The notes below the pieces were generated by a model. That model was not told the DNA's origin, made no database searches, and saw only the letters and a program-made list of their open reading frames with translations. Below, piece after piece: positions 10,616 to 22,063 of a DNA stretch of 64,000 bases. The stretch is from NCBI GenBank assembly GCA_018806915.1, contig JAGKQI010000088.1:620001-684000 (forward strand). The letters are read 5' to 3'. The position numbers and the translations under genes are program-made. The stretch's first letter is position 1. Each line of letters opens with the position of its first letter. This DNA is from Phytophthora colocasiae. Its lineage: Eukaryota; Oomycota; Peronosporomycetes; Peronosporales; Peronosporaceae.

Positions 10616-12599
10616 GGTGCCGAAAAGGGACTTGGTTGCTCTTGGACTTGGTAGTGGACTTGGGTCGGAAAGATTGAAAATGAGGTGCTAGGGAAATGAA
10701 CAAGTGTTGGTTGTCCTCGTGCAGTGCCGGGTGGGATCGACCAAAATCTCCTACAGATGCCACACCTAAAAATCACACCGTCTCATGTTACACAGTCTCG
10801 TTTTACGCAGCGTCGTGTAGGCTATACTCTACACAAGTGTGGCAACATCCCACCAATCGTTTCGTAACGAACACGCTAGATTCAGTTATAGTTTAACATA
10901 CGCGATATGATTGGTTAACTTTCAGATTAATTTATAAAACCTGGCAGTCGTGATATTTTTGACCACGATTTGACCCAAGAAAGACATGCGCAAGAGTTGC
11001 GCAGAAGTTGACCCAAAAGGAGAGTTGCGCACGAGTTGACCTGCGCAGAGTTTGACCCAAAAAAAATCGTTCCATCTTCACGTCGTGCGCCTGACGTTTG
11101 TTGGTGTCTCTCGTTTTTGAAACGAGTTATTTTCAATGAATTTGGTGTAGCATTTGCACCTAAGTTTACTATGGTTGACGCAGACAATGCACAATACAAT
11201 GCGTGCGTCTCCGAGTTACCGGAAACCACAATTTTGATGTGCTGGTTTCATGTGTGCCAAAATGTTTTCAAACATTGCAAAGATGCAAGCTGCCTAGTGT
11301 CTCAAAGCAGTTGATTTTTCGCAATTTGTACGATTTGCATTTTTCGCCTACCGAGGAGTACTACTTACAAAAACGCGACTATGTGATAAAGTCTTGGCGA
11401 GGTGCTGGAGTTGTGTGTCCTCGATTTAAGCGTGTAGCAGACCACATCATTTCAATGTGGCTATTGAACGATCGATTTTCGCGGTGGCAGGCCTATCATA
11501 CACCCCCGGGTTACGTGGCAACAAACAACCCCCTTGAAACTTATCATCACACTCTAAAACTAGTCAACGACAGCAAACGAGCTACCCCAACTGAACTATT
11601 GGTGCGACTCGAGTTATCTCGTATTGCTTACATCTCGTCGATGGTACCTTTTTCGTCTGAAGCTGTCGTGTCCAAGCGTATGAAAGCAGCTTTTATTGTG
11701 TCGAATAAAAAAAGACTATGAAAGCTGAGGTTGTTCTTCGGGTACAGAACCGGGATTTGGTAATGGTGAAAGTATCTCCTGTGCGGGGAATTGCTGTAGA
11801 TTCATCAGACTCCGATTCAGAATACTTTGAATCTTTAGACAGATCATCCGACGCTGGACGCTCCTACAAGTCCTCAAACTACGAGCGAATGCACTGGTTT
11901 GGCATGCCAGAAGGTGGCTGGATTGTAGATGCGACAGGAAGAACTTGTTCGTGTCGCGTTTGGCTTAAATATGGAATGTGCTTTCATGTCATAAAAGCTA
12001 CTCAATTTGCAGATCTACGGTGCCCTGGGATGCCAGATCCACAAGCAAGATTTGTAACAAAACGTAGCCAAGTCCGATCAAGGCGTTCTCGCCAGCGTGC
12101 AACTCGTGTTGATGCTCCACAACTAGAGCCTGTTCTGGACTGTGAGATTGTATATGGGCCTCCGCTGCAAATAAATCACGCCGTATTAAACGACGTGGAT
12201 ATTGATGCAAGTGGGGATCAAGTACACGTAGCTGACGAAAACACTAACATCCATGGGCACTTCCTTGAGGAAATTGCCCCTGATGGTGAGCAAATGGATT
12301 ATATAGAGCCTGTTGAACAAGCTGTACGTCAACTGTTTCCCGAAGCTGAGGAAGCAAATGATCACCATCCTGAACAGGCTCATCTAGCGGATGGTCCATC
12401 TGCAGGTGATGTAGAATCTGGGACTTCGTCTTTCGTTTCGGATGGAGAAGATGCTGTAGAAGCAGTCGCATCATGTGCACTGGACGACGGCCAAGTCCGT
12501 CGGTCGACACGACGCCGCCAGCCATCTCTCCGAGCTCGAGAGTCTTACGCTGTTGTTTATGCAAAGAAGCACAGGAAATAAAGGCAAGCAGAGTCTGCT

Positions 12600-13870
12600 C
12601 TGATTCATTTCCCCAATAACCAATACATAATACATACAGTCTGTATGAAATCCAGACTTGAACCAGAAAAGATAAAGCAGCTGGTAACCCTCCTTTACAT
12701 TCGTACCCGTATTGTACAATGCGCCAGTAAAGTTTTCCTGCTCATTTCAGATTCATCTCGGCAGTTATCACACACGCATCACCGCCTCTGCTTCAGGCAC
12801 TGGAGAACCGCACGCAGGGGAACGTCGTCACGCATCGTCTCTACAGTCTCGACCGCAACTATGACCGCGCGGTGATGCCCGACGCCGTGGTGCAGATGTA
12901 TGTGGAAGCACCACGCCGGAGTGATCACAGCCCAAGTAAGGCTATTCACGCGGGACAGTAATAAGCACGGACAGTTGGGACTGGGGGACTTCCAGACAAC
13001 CAAGCAAGTCAGTTGGGTCTCGGCAATTGCCTACAGCAGCGCAAGGGCTGGCGTAGCTGATACATCGCGAAGTGAAAGGAAGCAGTTTTCGAGATGAGGA
13101 CCAGCATTTACTGAACGAAACGGCTGTATAGCGCACATGTGCAAGCAAAAAGCAAGTGGAGAATCAAACAGCTTCAGTATTGGCACTGGAGCAACTTGTC
13201 ATTTCGTACACCAACGAAGGTCTTAAAGAGGCAAGGAAGAACGAGACTCGAGTGCTCAGTTGTGCTCACAGGGACTGGATCCGGTACGATGTTGCTTCTA
13301 TTCACTGTAACACCACAGTACTCTTAACAGCCATACCTAACTCTCCAAGGTGGACACTATCTGGTCGGAAGCTATGGAGTACAGCGCCAGTTTGGCATCC
13401 TGTGACGCTACACCCAACACCTCTGGGATCCAGACAGATTAAGTGTTGCTGTGGAACGCCCAGCTGCAAGGGAGTCATTGGCACGCAGATTGACACAGTG
13501 CAGAATGCAGAGGAGCAAACAGGTTACTGGAAAGACCCATGAGAAACAGCATACAGGCAAAACGCTGATGGGGACCCGCGTTCGTGTCTTCCTGGATAAG
13601 ACGGAGTACGACGTGCAGCTGATTAATGCGTACGATGAGGAGTACGATAGATACGAGGTGGAGGATCTTCTGGAACCTGCAGGACACGAGACAGTGGCAT
13701 ACTGTCCTCCAGGGGAGAGAGAGGGGAAAACCGTATTTGCCATACCAAAAGACAGATACTGACCTCGTAAGGGCAGCTGAGAGTCGAGATCCATCACCAA
13801 AAAGGGAAACAACGTCGCGTACTCCGTCTCCAGTGGCGATGGCGAAATTGGAGAGCTCAGAAGAGGAATG
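12600..13870 (+). pseudogene. Decayed gene fragments including an RCC1-like motif
   Basis: No long frame survives here, but several short stretches look coding. The clearest is DSNKHGQLGLGDFQTTKQV, translated near 12957-13012, which fits the RCC1 repeat signature (GxNxxGQLGxGD). A second, YDVQLINAYDEEYDRYEVED at about 13608-13668, is of unknown family. Frames change repeatedly, so these are relics of one or more genes. Function cannot be assigned. Confidence 0.4.
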
Positions 13871-14099
13871 AATTCGGAGAACGGCTGGATCGCGACGGCA
13901 AGATCGTGTCCAACAAACTTTTTGTCAAGTTTTTGCCTAAGGAGTATGACGAGCGTATGCTACGCGGTTTGTTTCGGAGTCGAAAGCATCCAAATGCGCT
14001 GGTACATGCAGACGTGTTCTATTTTCTGGATGGTACTGGCAAGCAACGAGCTTGCGTCTTCTTTCCGTCGTACTTTGGATCGCCGGAATTTGCTTACCA

Positions 14100-15130
14100 A
14101 GATGTTGCGTGTGTACCCAGCGGGAGCCAAAGTACTGTTTTGGACGCAAGCTTAACTGGCTTGTCACTGAAGAGGAGATGAAGAACCTGTCGGTACAACA
14201 TAGTGAAGTACGGAAAGAGTATCTTTCACATCGCCAAGGGCTACGTCTCGACCGGGAGGATGCCACCAGTGCCATCATCGCGCTGAACAGGTACTTCACG
14301 TTCCACGTGATGCCCATGGAGGTTGGCATCTATGCTGCAGCAATGCTACACTTGTTCTTGAAGGCTCACCTCCAACTGCGAGGGCTTCCGGCTCGACTTT
14401 TGAGACTCAGGCACTCGCCACTGTTGGTCACCAATGAATGCTGCAACTTGAAGCAATTTATGCGCGATATGAGCGGCAACTGGTTGGTTCTCAAGCTGCA
14501 CTCTCACTGGCAATTTGCTCGGATGCAGCACGTGAAAGCGCCGCAAAGATCACACAGTTAGAGACCCGCAACCAGCAGCATGAGGCAGATCCAAAGTACC
14601 GTGGATAGCTTTCGTGAAGGAGGTGTACAAGGCCAAGCATGGTGCTTCAGCTGCCGAGCGCCTCACTGCTGCCTCCCTGGAGTTGGGTGTTCTTAAGCGC
14701 CACCTCGTTAAGGCTGAAGGAGAGCTGCTGGAAGGATTACACTATGATGTCACAGGAGAAGACCCGTACGCGTTAATAAACCTGCTCACGACACGCAAGA
14801 GCACGAAGAAGATCGTAGCGCTTTCTCAAAATGGCCAAACAAGTTCGTTCCCGGCCGAGGTTCAAAAAGAAGCGAAGCACTTGGTGGCGGAGGCGTTGGC
14901 GTTGCCCATTTGGACGCACACCCCAGTGGAATGTGTGATGCTCAGCGTTGTTTACGTGAGTGCTGCAGTGACCGAAGCTTTGAGTTCTAAAGAAACCTCT
15001 CCGATCAGCAAGATCCCGGACTTCTTGCCTCAGCTGGACCTGCAAGCTAACGCCAGTGAGGCGCGCATGCTGCTCGATAGCTCTTTATTACTCTGCTCTC
15101 AGCATATCCCGACTGACATCGTATCAAACC
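14100..15130 (+). pseudogene. Decayed cyclin gene (cyclin K/T/L type)
   Basis: The first cyclin box can be read at about 14150-14370: KLNWLVTEEEMKNLSVQHSE, then YLSHRQGLRLDREDATSAII and ALNRYFTFHVM, matching the W-F-T-E-E-E / R-Q-G / A-I-hydrophobic-Y-F pattern of transcriptional cyclins. A second cyclin-fold block follows in another frame at about 14615-14990 (LVKAEGELLEGLHYDV, then DPYALINLL, PVECVMLSVVYVSAAV). Between them (14375-14600) the frame is lost. Such cyclins partner CDKs that phosphorylate RNA polymerase II. With several frame changes and stops this copy is most likely dead, although an unusual intron between the blocks cannot be excluded. Confidence 0.55.
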
Positions 15131-15494
15131 AAATGCTACCACTGCAGCAAGGCGAACGACACAGATCTCCATCAACCGATGGTAGTTACATGCAGTCTTT
15201 GTCTTTACGACGGGAGCTGCATGTACTGCCTCGTATAATCCATTCAACAAGGTCAGGCCAGGGGCACCACCTCGAGTGGTCCAGCAGTAGGTGCCGCGAT
15301 AAGTGCCGTAGTGTCATGATCCACGGTAGCTGGAGGTTGCAAGGGAGTGATTTACTGACATGGTGCGGGTTACTGGGTAGTAGTAGGTTGAATGGTTCTA
15401 CCAGCATCGACTACTATTCTTTACGTGCTTTGTGAGTTCGACTAGGTTGGTGGCGGTTTAATAGAGCGAATGCTCGAGTGACGGTGTCTTTGTT

Positions 15495-15835
15495 TCGGTG
15501 AAGACTTTGATTTCCCGGACGAGACGGCAGTCTACACTCCGGCTACTGTGTGCCAGGTATACGTGGAGCACATTCTGCTCCATTGCATTTATTTCTTCAA
15601 ATAAGGCTAACCTCTGGATGGTCAGATGCAAGGCACGTCAAAGCTACCGCCTTTACTTGGCTAGCAAAGGAGGATACATTGGTGTTGTGGTTTACTTACT
15701 GCATCGACGGACGTTGTAATTGGTGATCAGCTCTTCACGTGGCAGTGCAAGGTGGATGCACTGAGATTGTGGCCGAACTGCTGCGCTACAACGCAACAAA
15801 ACGATGGTGCAGGCAGAAAGGTAAGAGAATACGTC
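15495..15835 (+). pseudogene. Ankyrin-repeat gene fragment
   Basis: Two adjacent ankyrin repeats can be translated in different frames: LYLASKGGYIGVVVYLLHRR at about 15652-15711 and ALHVAVQGGCTEIVAELLRY at about 15731-15790. Both fit the xLHxAxxxGxxxxVxxLL consensus. A frameshift and stop lie between them, and no start or longer frame is present. It is a relic of an ankyrin protein of unknown role. Confidence 0.55.
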
Positions 15836-16248
15836 ACTGCCAATTGCCAGGGGATCGCCACGCTTTCGATCGCAAGGCAAATAGCCAAAATGCAGGTAGT
15901 ATAGATACCCCTATTTGAGCTATGAACACGACAAGAATGCAGCTCGAAATTGGACTCCAATGGCCCATTGTCAATGGAGCATGGATGGATGGGGCCTCCA
16001 TCCATGCCGATGGAAGTGTGATGGATCTGCCGTGTTGTCATTGATTTTAAAAATGATAGAGTACAAGTATCTTCGGTAGTGATCGACTGGTTTGCATTAG
16101 TGCTCAGCTCCATCTAATAGGTCTTCGCCGCTCTTTTGTTAGTTAGTGATTATCAAGCTGTTTTTGGTGGTGCGTGCCACCGCATTAGTGGTACACATCG
16201 AATTAACGGTGGATGATCTCTTCATAATCGTATTTTTATCATCTCCTC
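15836..16248. other. Non-coding stretch
   Basis: No gene, RNA gene or clear element is recognised. A short imperfect palindrome around 15985-16010 (ATGGATGGGGCCTCCATCCAT) is the only structure noticed. Confidence 0.5.
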
Positions 16249-17186
16249 GAGTTGATCGACTGGAAGGTTGGACTTGGCTTTTGTATGCTATTGAAGAGTT
16301 CACCGGCTGCGGGATCTTTTATGGCTACGATGGATGTAATTTTCAGAAACTAGCGGATGCCAGCAGAAAAAACATTAAACAAGGAAAGCGATTGGTGACC
16401 GCAAGTTGCGGCCACAGCACACCAACGCTCATACAAATTTGATAACCAGGAGAGTAATGTTGGGTTAATGATGGCAGTCGCAGCTTGTTGCTGCCAGTAT
16501 CAAGCTGAGACTCTCAGCTTGAGAGCATGGATTGCTTTAGTACAGGAAAACTGAAAGTTCACCAGTGTGTAGGGAGCAGTTAGATGTATGCGTAGCAGAT
16601 ACTACTATACGAAACGTTGCTGGTGGGTGATGCTGACATCGTCGACAACCTGACATTCCCAACAAACAGCACCCGGATTATGCAAAGGTGCCTTAACGCG
16701 TTTCTTTTGCGTCGTTGTGTTCCAGCTTCAATGTGACGTAGGGTGGAGGTTGTCCGTGACACCACAAACTTTGGTCAATCGGATTCCGGGTCGCCCCTTT
16801 CACGAGAAGGTCACTACATGTATGTGTACCTTGCAGATGACATGCATCATTACTTCTAACTTGCACGTTGAAATGGGCTGCATGCAATGCCATAAAACAT
16901 CTCCAACAGCACTGCGCCGATGACCGAACATCGCGTCCATTTCTGGCTGTGGCTGCACCTTGCTGTTAACACTTTTCCTGTCCACAACGCACAATGCCAC
17001 CGCCAAGACTGGTGCAATCTACCAGTCCAAGCCGACCATTATTCGGTCACCAATCACTTCCCTTGTTTAACGTGTTTTTTCTGCTGGCATCCGCTAGTTT
17101 CTGAAAATTACATCCATCGTAGCCATAAAAGATCCCGCAGCCGGTGAACTACAAAAGCCAAGTCCAACCTTCCAGTCGATCAACTC
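16249..17186. repeat. Inverted repeat pair of about 150 bp adjoining arm B'
   Basis: The arms 16249-16403 and 17044-17186 are reverse complements over about 145 bp (for example AGTTGATCGACTGGAAGG at the outer left edge against its complement at the outer right edge, and GATTGGTGACCG at the inner edge), with a 640-bp unrelated centre. The right arm runs directly into B' at 17176-17186. It could be a non-autonomous foldback element or the residue of the original duplication junction. No transposase is encoded. Confidence 0.7.
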
Positions 17187-18505
17187 CAACTCCCGCAGCA
17201 AAGATGCCGCTTCGGCGCGTTTCCGCCTGCAATCGACCGAGATGACCGGCAACGCAGTGGTCGACCACTTTCCGATTTTGCCCCGAAGCGAGTGAACAGC
17301 CTCCTGGTCCGATTGGGATTCCGGAGAGTTTCGTGTGTATTTTTTCTTTAACTTAATAACTTATTTCCAGTCAAATGTCCACCGCCGCCATCTCGTGGAT
17401 GTCCCCCATGGCTTCCATCCCGCAGCTCACGGCGTCCGACGACCCCGTGGAGAACTCCAAGCAGGTGCTCAAGGCGCTCAAGTGCGTGGCCTTCTCCAGT
17501 AAACAGGTGGGCGACGTCATGCGCCGCCGTCGCGAGCGACTAACCAAGCGTCTGCAGGCCGTGACGGACGAGACGGAGCTGCTGCGCGCGCACATCGTGG
17601 AGAACGTCTTGAACCAGCGACAGCGTCTGGAGCAGCTGCGAGAGCTGCAGGACGACGTGGAGCAGGCGCAGACGCTGGGTCAGCCGGAGCTGCTGAAGGA
17701 CCTGGCGGACGAGCTCAAGCTGCTGCGCAAAGAGGACCAGCGCGAGGGTGTGCTGCTGCGGAACCTCAAGCGGACTGTGCGGTCTCGAGTGCGTGTCCAG
17801 CGAGCGTTGAAGGAGCAGAAGAAGGCGGCGGACGAGGCGATGGTGGTCTTCAACTGCAAGAACAGCCTCATCCAGTCCATGGTGGCCACGTGCTCCAAGA
17901 CAACGTTCCTGTCTGCATCAGAGCTGGGCTATGAGGAGGAGGGGTACGTCGAGGACGACCAAGACGGAGACGAGTATAGTGGTTCCAGTGAGAGTGACTA
18001 CGACTTGAGCGACTTTGCAGAGGTGAACGAGGACATCGACATGGACGTGGACTTTGCAGCTGTTGAACAGGCGAGTGACAGTGACTACCCGAAGCTGCGC
18101 GTGGCTCAGCCGCACGATGGAGAATTGGACGACGACGAGAAGGAGACGATCGGTGGGGAGCAGTCGAGTGTCAGTGCTTGGTCGTTCGAGAGCGACTCGC
18201 AGGCCAGTTCGTCGGTCAAGGACAGTCGACGTCGGTCGGTGTCGTTCGGTCCGCTGCCGCTCGCGGATATGGATGAGGAGAACGTGGAGATGGCCCGACC
18301 TATGACACTGGAGGAGCTGAGCGAAGATGATGAGGCTGGTCTCCGTGGGTGAACCTGAATTCAAGTGATCGGCTTCCGTCCACTTCTATAAGGCGTGCAC
18401 TCATGTAGATTCACCACACTTGACGCTAATCTATGCAAAAGTGTCGACCGGTAGCCAGCCAGCTAAGACAAGGTTTGTACAGTAAATTACTTTCTGTTGA
18501 TGCGT
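17176..18505 (+). repeat. Arm B' of inverted duplication
   Basis: Reverse-complement copy of 5583-6922, nearly identical throughout. It ends at 18505, ten bases before the TTAA into which a piggyBac element is inserted. Confidence 0.93.
17375..18352 (+). CDS. Coiled-coil acidic protein, second copy
   Basis: A 325-aa protein identical to the product of 5746-6723 except for one Leu-to-Met change near residue 302 (LADMDEE here). The coiled-coil N-terminal half, acidic Ser-rich C-terminal half and start are the same, and the frame is fully intact. The near-identity of coding and flanking DNA means the duplication is young or is kept uniform by gene conversion; either way there is no sign yet of divergence in function. 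The function itself is unknown. Confidence 0.8.
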   Translation: MSTAAISWMSPMASIPQLTASDDPVENSKQVLKALKCVAFSSKQVGDVMRRRRERLTKRLQAVTDETELLRAHIVENVLNQRQRLEQLRELQDDVEQAQTLGQPELLKDLADELKLLRKEDQREGVLLRNLKRTVRSRVRVQRALKEQKKAADEAMVVFNCKNSLIQSMVATCSKTTFLSASELGYEEEGYVEDDQDGDEYSGSSESDYDLSDFAEVNEDIDMDVDFAAVEQASDSDYPKLRVAQPHDGELDDDEKETIGGEQSSVSAWSFESDSQASSSVKDSRRRSVSFGPLPLADMDEENVEMARPMTLEELSEDDEAGLRG

Positions 18506-18519
18506 GGTTTTCATCTTAA

Positions 18520-21500
18520 CCCCTTGGTTCCCAACGTCATAACTTACGGCTTTACGAAATCGTACGTCGTAAGTTACGACGAAAAATCTTCGAGCAATAG
18601 AAAATGGCTCGGAAAAGGGAAACCAATACTTTAATGAAGTCAATTTTTTCTTGCCCAAAGAATAAGCTGCTGGAGGTCGCACGGGAAATTGCAGAAATCG
18701 GACAGGGCTAGGGTTTGTAAAGGCGTGGGATCCGGATCGCAGCTGATTCATCATTCCTGAATTTTCCCGATGGCGCGCATCAGATCCACTGGACGCAAGA
18801 AACCTGCCGTTGCTCGACACGACGTCGACTTTCGACATCTCTGGAGGCAGCTACGAGAGGTGGGATGGAGCTCCAGACGCCCCAAGGGCCTCGAGACCGA
18901 CTGGACCTACATAAAGCCTGGCAGTTCGGTAGATGGCACGGTTGGAGTCGACTTCTTTGTTGGTGAGGCTGCTGTAGTGGCGCATGTTATTGAGACCGGA
19001 TTGCTGGTAGCTGAGGTGAGTCGTTCATTTGTGATTCGGAGTAGAATGTAAGACTAAGGCTGATGATTGTTGCAGGATGAGGCGTCTGGAAACGACGACA
19101 ACTTCGAGAATCAGAGCCATAGTGATAAAGAGGGTGGGGCTCAACGTGAAGCGCAAGCCTGTGAAGATGAAGTGCAAAACGAGAATTTGGTGCGGGCGTC
19201 CCAGATTGACACTAATATGGAGCTCTCCCAACACACAATGGATGCATTATTTGGATCTCCAACACCGAGTGAGGTAGAGCTATCACAGGGAGCTGTAGCT
19301 CGTGCATTTGACATTCCGCAAGTTGGCCTTCAGGGAGATCTTTCCGAGCCGGATGTACTGGAAGGGGCAAGTCATTTGCAGCACTTGTCGGGCGCTTCAG
19401 GGGCTGAAAGTTTGGAGTTAGACGTGCCTGTAACCAGGCAACTTCGACCGCGACGCCAGTTCAAGCACGATGTAAACTTTGTAGAGGAGAACGAGAACCC
19501 AAGTGATTATGAGCAGCTGAGCTCTGGAGAAAGTGACGGTGATACGATAGCAGACAATGATGATGATCCACTGCAGCATCGAGGAATAGATGTAGGTGAC
19601 GATGCCATCTCGGATACGGATGCTCCGGAACTGGACGAAGCATTCCTGGCTTCACTAAGCATAGGAGACGATGAAGGACTAAGCCGAGAAGCTCTCGCAA
19701 GAAGACAAGAGGCTCTCCGGGCAATGCGTTGGACGCCACCTTCATCGAACTTCGAATTCGAAGCGGACGCGTACCCGGGGCTTACCGGTGAAGAAGCACA
19801 ACCCGTTGCTGACCTACGGAAGCTATGTAATTCACCCCTCGAAACCTTCTTTTTCTTCGCACCGAAGTCTATGTGGGTCAATATTTGTGAAGAATCGAAC
19901 CGTTACTGCTCGCAGCAGATCCTCCCCAGAGCTGAGCGGATGCGCGTCAAGCAGACCGAGCGACGCGGGACGCCAACGGAAACGGTGAAGCAAATACGGC
20001 GTCGGCTCCGAATGAAGCCAGCTTACGCAACGCACGAGATTCTCCATGTGATGGGTCTGCTGGTAGCCCATATGCTGTGCCCTCCACAACGTCGATTTGC
20101 GCAGCACTGGTCCATGACAGAAGATGGCGCCGTTCCCGCCGGGACCTTCGGCAGATATATGGCAAGGAATAGGTGCCAAGACATTCTTCGAGACTTGCAT
20201 TTCGTGGATAATGAAAGAGATCAGACTCGCGACAAGTTGAGGAAGCTTCGCCCGGTTGTCGAGAAGTTACAAGAGCGTTTCCTGGCCGGTTGGACGCTGC
20301 CTGCAGTTTTTTCGTTCGACGAGGGTGTTTTGCCAGCGACCTCTCGGCGAAACACCACCAGGATGTTCATGCCGGACAAGCCGCACAGGTACGGCTCCAA
20401 AATGTTTATGACGTGTGACAGCAAGACGGCGTACTGCCACAGGTAATACTGATTTTTTTTGTTGATTTTTCAATGATGTAACTTACGACTTTGAAGCTGA
20501 CATCATTCTGCTTTGCCGTAACTTTATAGATTCGAGATTTACGTTGGTAAAATGAAAGCTCGCGATGATCAGGCCGACACATTTGATCACAAGACGGGAG
20601 CTGCTGCAGTAATTCGCAACCTCAAGGTCGTGCTCGCAAATGATCGCCAAGCCTTTCACGCAGTCACGATAGACCGTTTCTATTCATCTATCCCGTTAGC
20701 TATTGAGCTGCTTTCGATGCACGTGTACGTCGTCGGGACGGTAATGACTGGGCGACTCGGGTATGACCGCAACGTTGTCGAGCCACGAAAGACCCGGCCA
20801 AGAAGTATTCCGCGGGGCTCGTTCACGTTTTCACGCTCGCTGACTGTGCCAAGTATGATCGCCTTCCACTGGTGGGATCGTAAACCGGTCCACTACCTGT
20901 GCACAGGGTCAGTGATGACGGCATCCCTTATCAACCGCAACGTGAAAGGAGAAGGACCAACGACGGTGGCGTGTCCAAGGGCAGTCAACAACGATTACCA
21001 AGAATGGATGGGCGGAGTGGACGTGCATGACCAACTCCGCCTCCAAGCCTTCTCGATCCAGACGTCGGTTCGTTTTGCAAAATACTACAAGAGCCTATTC
21101 TTAGGTCTCATTGATTTGGTCATGGTGAATTCCTACATCTCACACAAGGCTGCGTGTAAATTGACGAACACACCGGCGATGAAGCGTGGTGAATGGTACG
21201 CTGTGCTCCACAGCCAGCTACTGCAGTTGAAGGAACAGGATTTTGCAGGGGTGGCGGTCACACCTTCACCCGGAGGCAAGAAGCGAAGACGGAAACGCGT
21301 TGGGCATTCCCTAATCCAGTTCGACGACTGGGTTACAGTATCTGGAGTCCAAAAAAGGCGCCAGCGGTCTTGCAAAGTATGCGCATTGCTCTGTGGCGAT
21401 CGCAAGAAGTCGTTTCAGACGACCTTCTACTGTGAGAACTGTTCCCTAGACGACGCCAAGTGCTACCTATGCCCAAAAGCACGACGTGAGTACAGAGGTA

Positions 21501-22059
21501 CGATGAAGACTTGCTTCCAGATATGGCACGATGATTTTGAGTGCGGGTTCGCCATCCCACCTACCTTGGGCAAGCGCGTTGTCCTCCGGCGTCCTGGAAA
21601 GAAAATAGGTGTGCGGAAGAAAACACGGCGTGAGCTGCTTCGTGAAGAAGAGGGCGAGGCGGACGACGAGCTACGTGGTGATGGTGAGGAGCTCAGCGAA
21701 GACGACAGTGAGTTCGACCTCTAGAAACGCAATGATCAGCTATCTTGTGTGTTGTTATAAAATAAACTTTCTTGAACCGACGTACCTTTTGCCTCCTTAT
21801 TTCTGAAATGATTGGGTTCAGAGTCCAACTATCTTGCGCACTTCCTTTTCTGCAATCCCCGAAGTTACGACTTTGAATCTCCACTGGACAAAAGAAAGTT
21901 GTGTATCTTACGACTAAGCCTAAATTTCACCTGTACAAATCTATATACCTACCCGCATGTGGATAGTCTACGACTATACAAACGCCTTGATAAAATGTAC
22001 GTCATAAGTTACGACCTTCGCTTAGCGGTTCCGAGGTACGAATCCTGGGAACCAAGGGG
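18520..22059 (+). mobile_element. piggyBac-like transposon PB-1 (3.5 kb, apparently complete)
   Basis: A 3540-bp element flanked by TTAA target duplications (18516-18519 and 22060-22063). Terminal inverted repeats are CCCCTTGGTTCCCA at the left edge and its complement at 22046-22059. Inside the ends are many copies of a GTCGTAAGTTACGAC-type near-palindrome, likely transposase-binding sites. One three-exon transposase gene fills the interior. With intact ends, TSDs and an open transposase frame it could be autonomous. Confidence 0.95.
18770..21724 (+). CDS. piggyBac-type (DDE_Tnp_1_7) transposase of PB-1
   Basis: Three exons (18770-19015, 19076-20442, 20530-21724) with 60- and 87-bp GT/AG introns join into one open frame of 935 aa. 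The N-terminal exon carries a short domain (DFRHLWRQLREVGW, then GVDFFVGEAAVV) also found in PB-2. Exon 2 is acidic, then enters the catalytic RNase-H-like fold: SFDEGVLPATSRRN (first Asp), VTIDRFYSSIPLAIELL (second Asp) and GGVDVHDQLRLQAF (third Asp region). The C-terminus has a Cys-rich zinc module (CKVCALLCGD, FYCENC, CYLCPK) and a basic then acidic tail. piggyBac transposases excise precisely at TTAA. No frameshift or stop is seen. Intron 2 contains a copy of the subterminal GTAACTTACGAC motif. Confidence 0.93.
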
Positions 22060-22063
22060 TTAA

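Larger units (their letters stand above)
8082..11072 (-). mobile_element. MULE-2 DNA transposon inserted in MULE-1
   Basis: A 2991-bp Mutator-like element. Target site duplication CATCTTCACG is at 8072-8081 and 11073-11082 (10 bp, MULE-typical). Long terminal inverted repeats of roughly 90-100 bp (8082-8180 and 10975-11072) are themselves built from repeated GGGTCAAnnnnTGCGCA-type motifs, probable transposase-binding sites; the outermost few bases are imperfect. The element contains one transposase gene on the minus strand and a 700-bp 3' region with tRNA-like motifs. Confidence 0.92.
7177..12581 (+). pseudogene. MULE-type transposase with SWIM zinc finger (MULE-1), split by MULE-2
   Basis: Two blocks, 7177-8081 and 11083-12581, form one Mutator-like transposase once the insertion 8082-11072 and one copy of its 10-bp target duplication are removed; the frame then runs VYFCTSSR into RAPDVCW. 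The N-terminal block has a charged domain and the first catalytic aspartate region (VMHLDSTHGVVKQK). The second has TMVDADNAQYNA and CWFHVCQNVF of the DDE core. The C-terminal part carries a SWIM finger (TCSCRVWLKYGMCFHVIKA) and an acidic tail. Two further frameshifts are seen, at about 11290-11300 and about 11710 in an A-run, so it is inactive even without the insertion. MULE transposases cut and paste DNA and make 8-11 bp target duplications. The element's own ends were not firmly identified. Confidence 0.85.

Noticed and set aside
13156..13762. Intact hypothetical genes between MULE-1 and the cyclin relic
   Set aside because: Short frames in changing phase without splice sites that would join them; best treated as relics.
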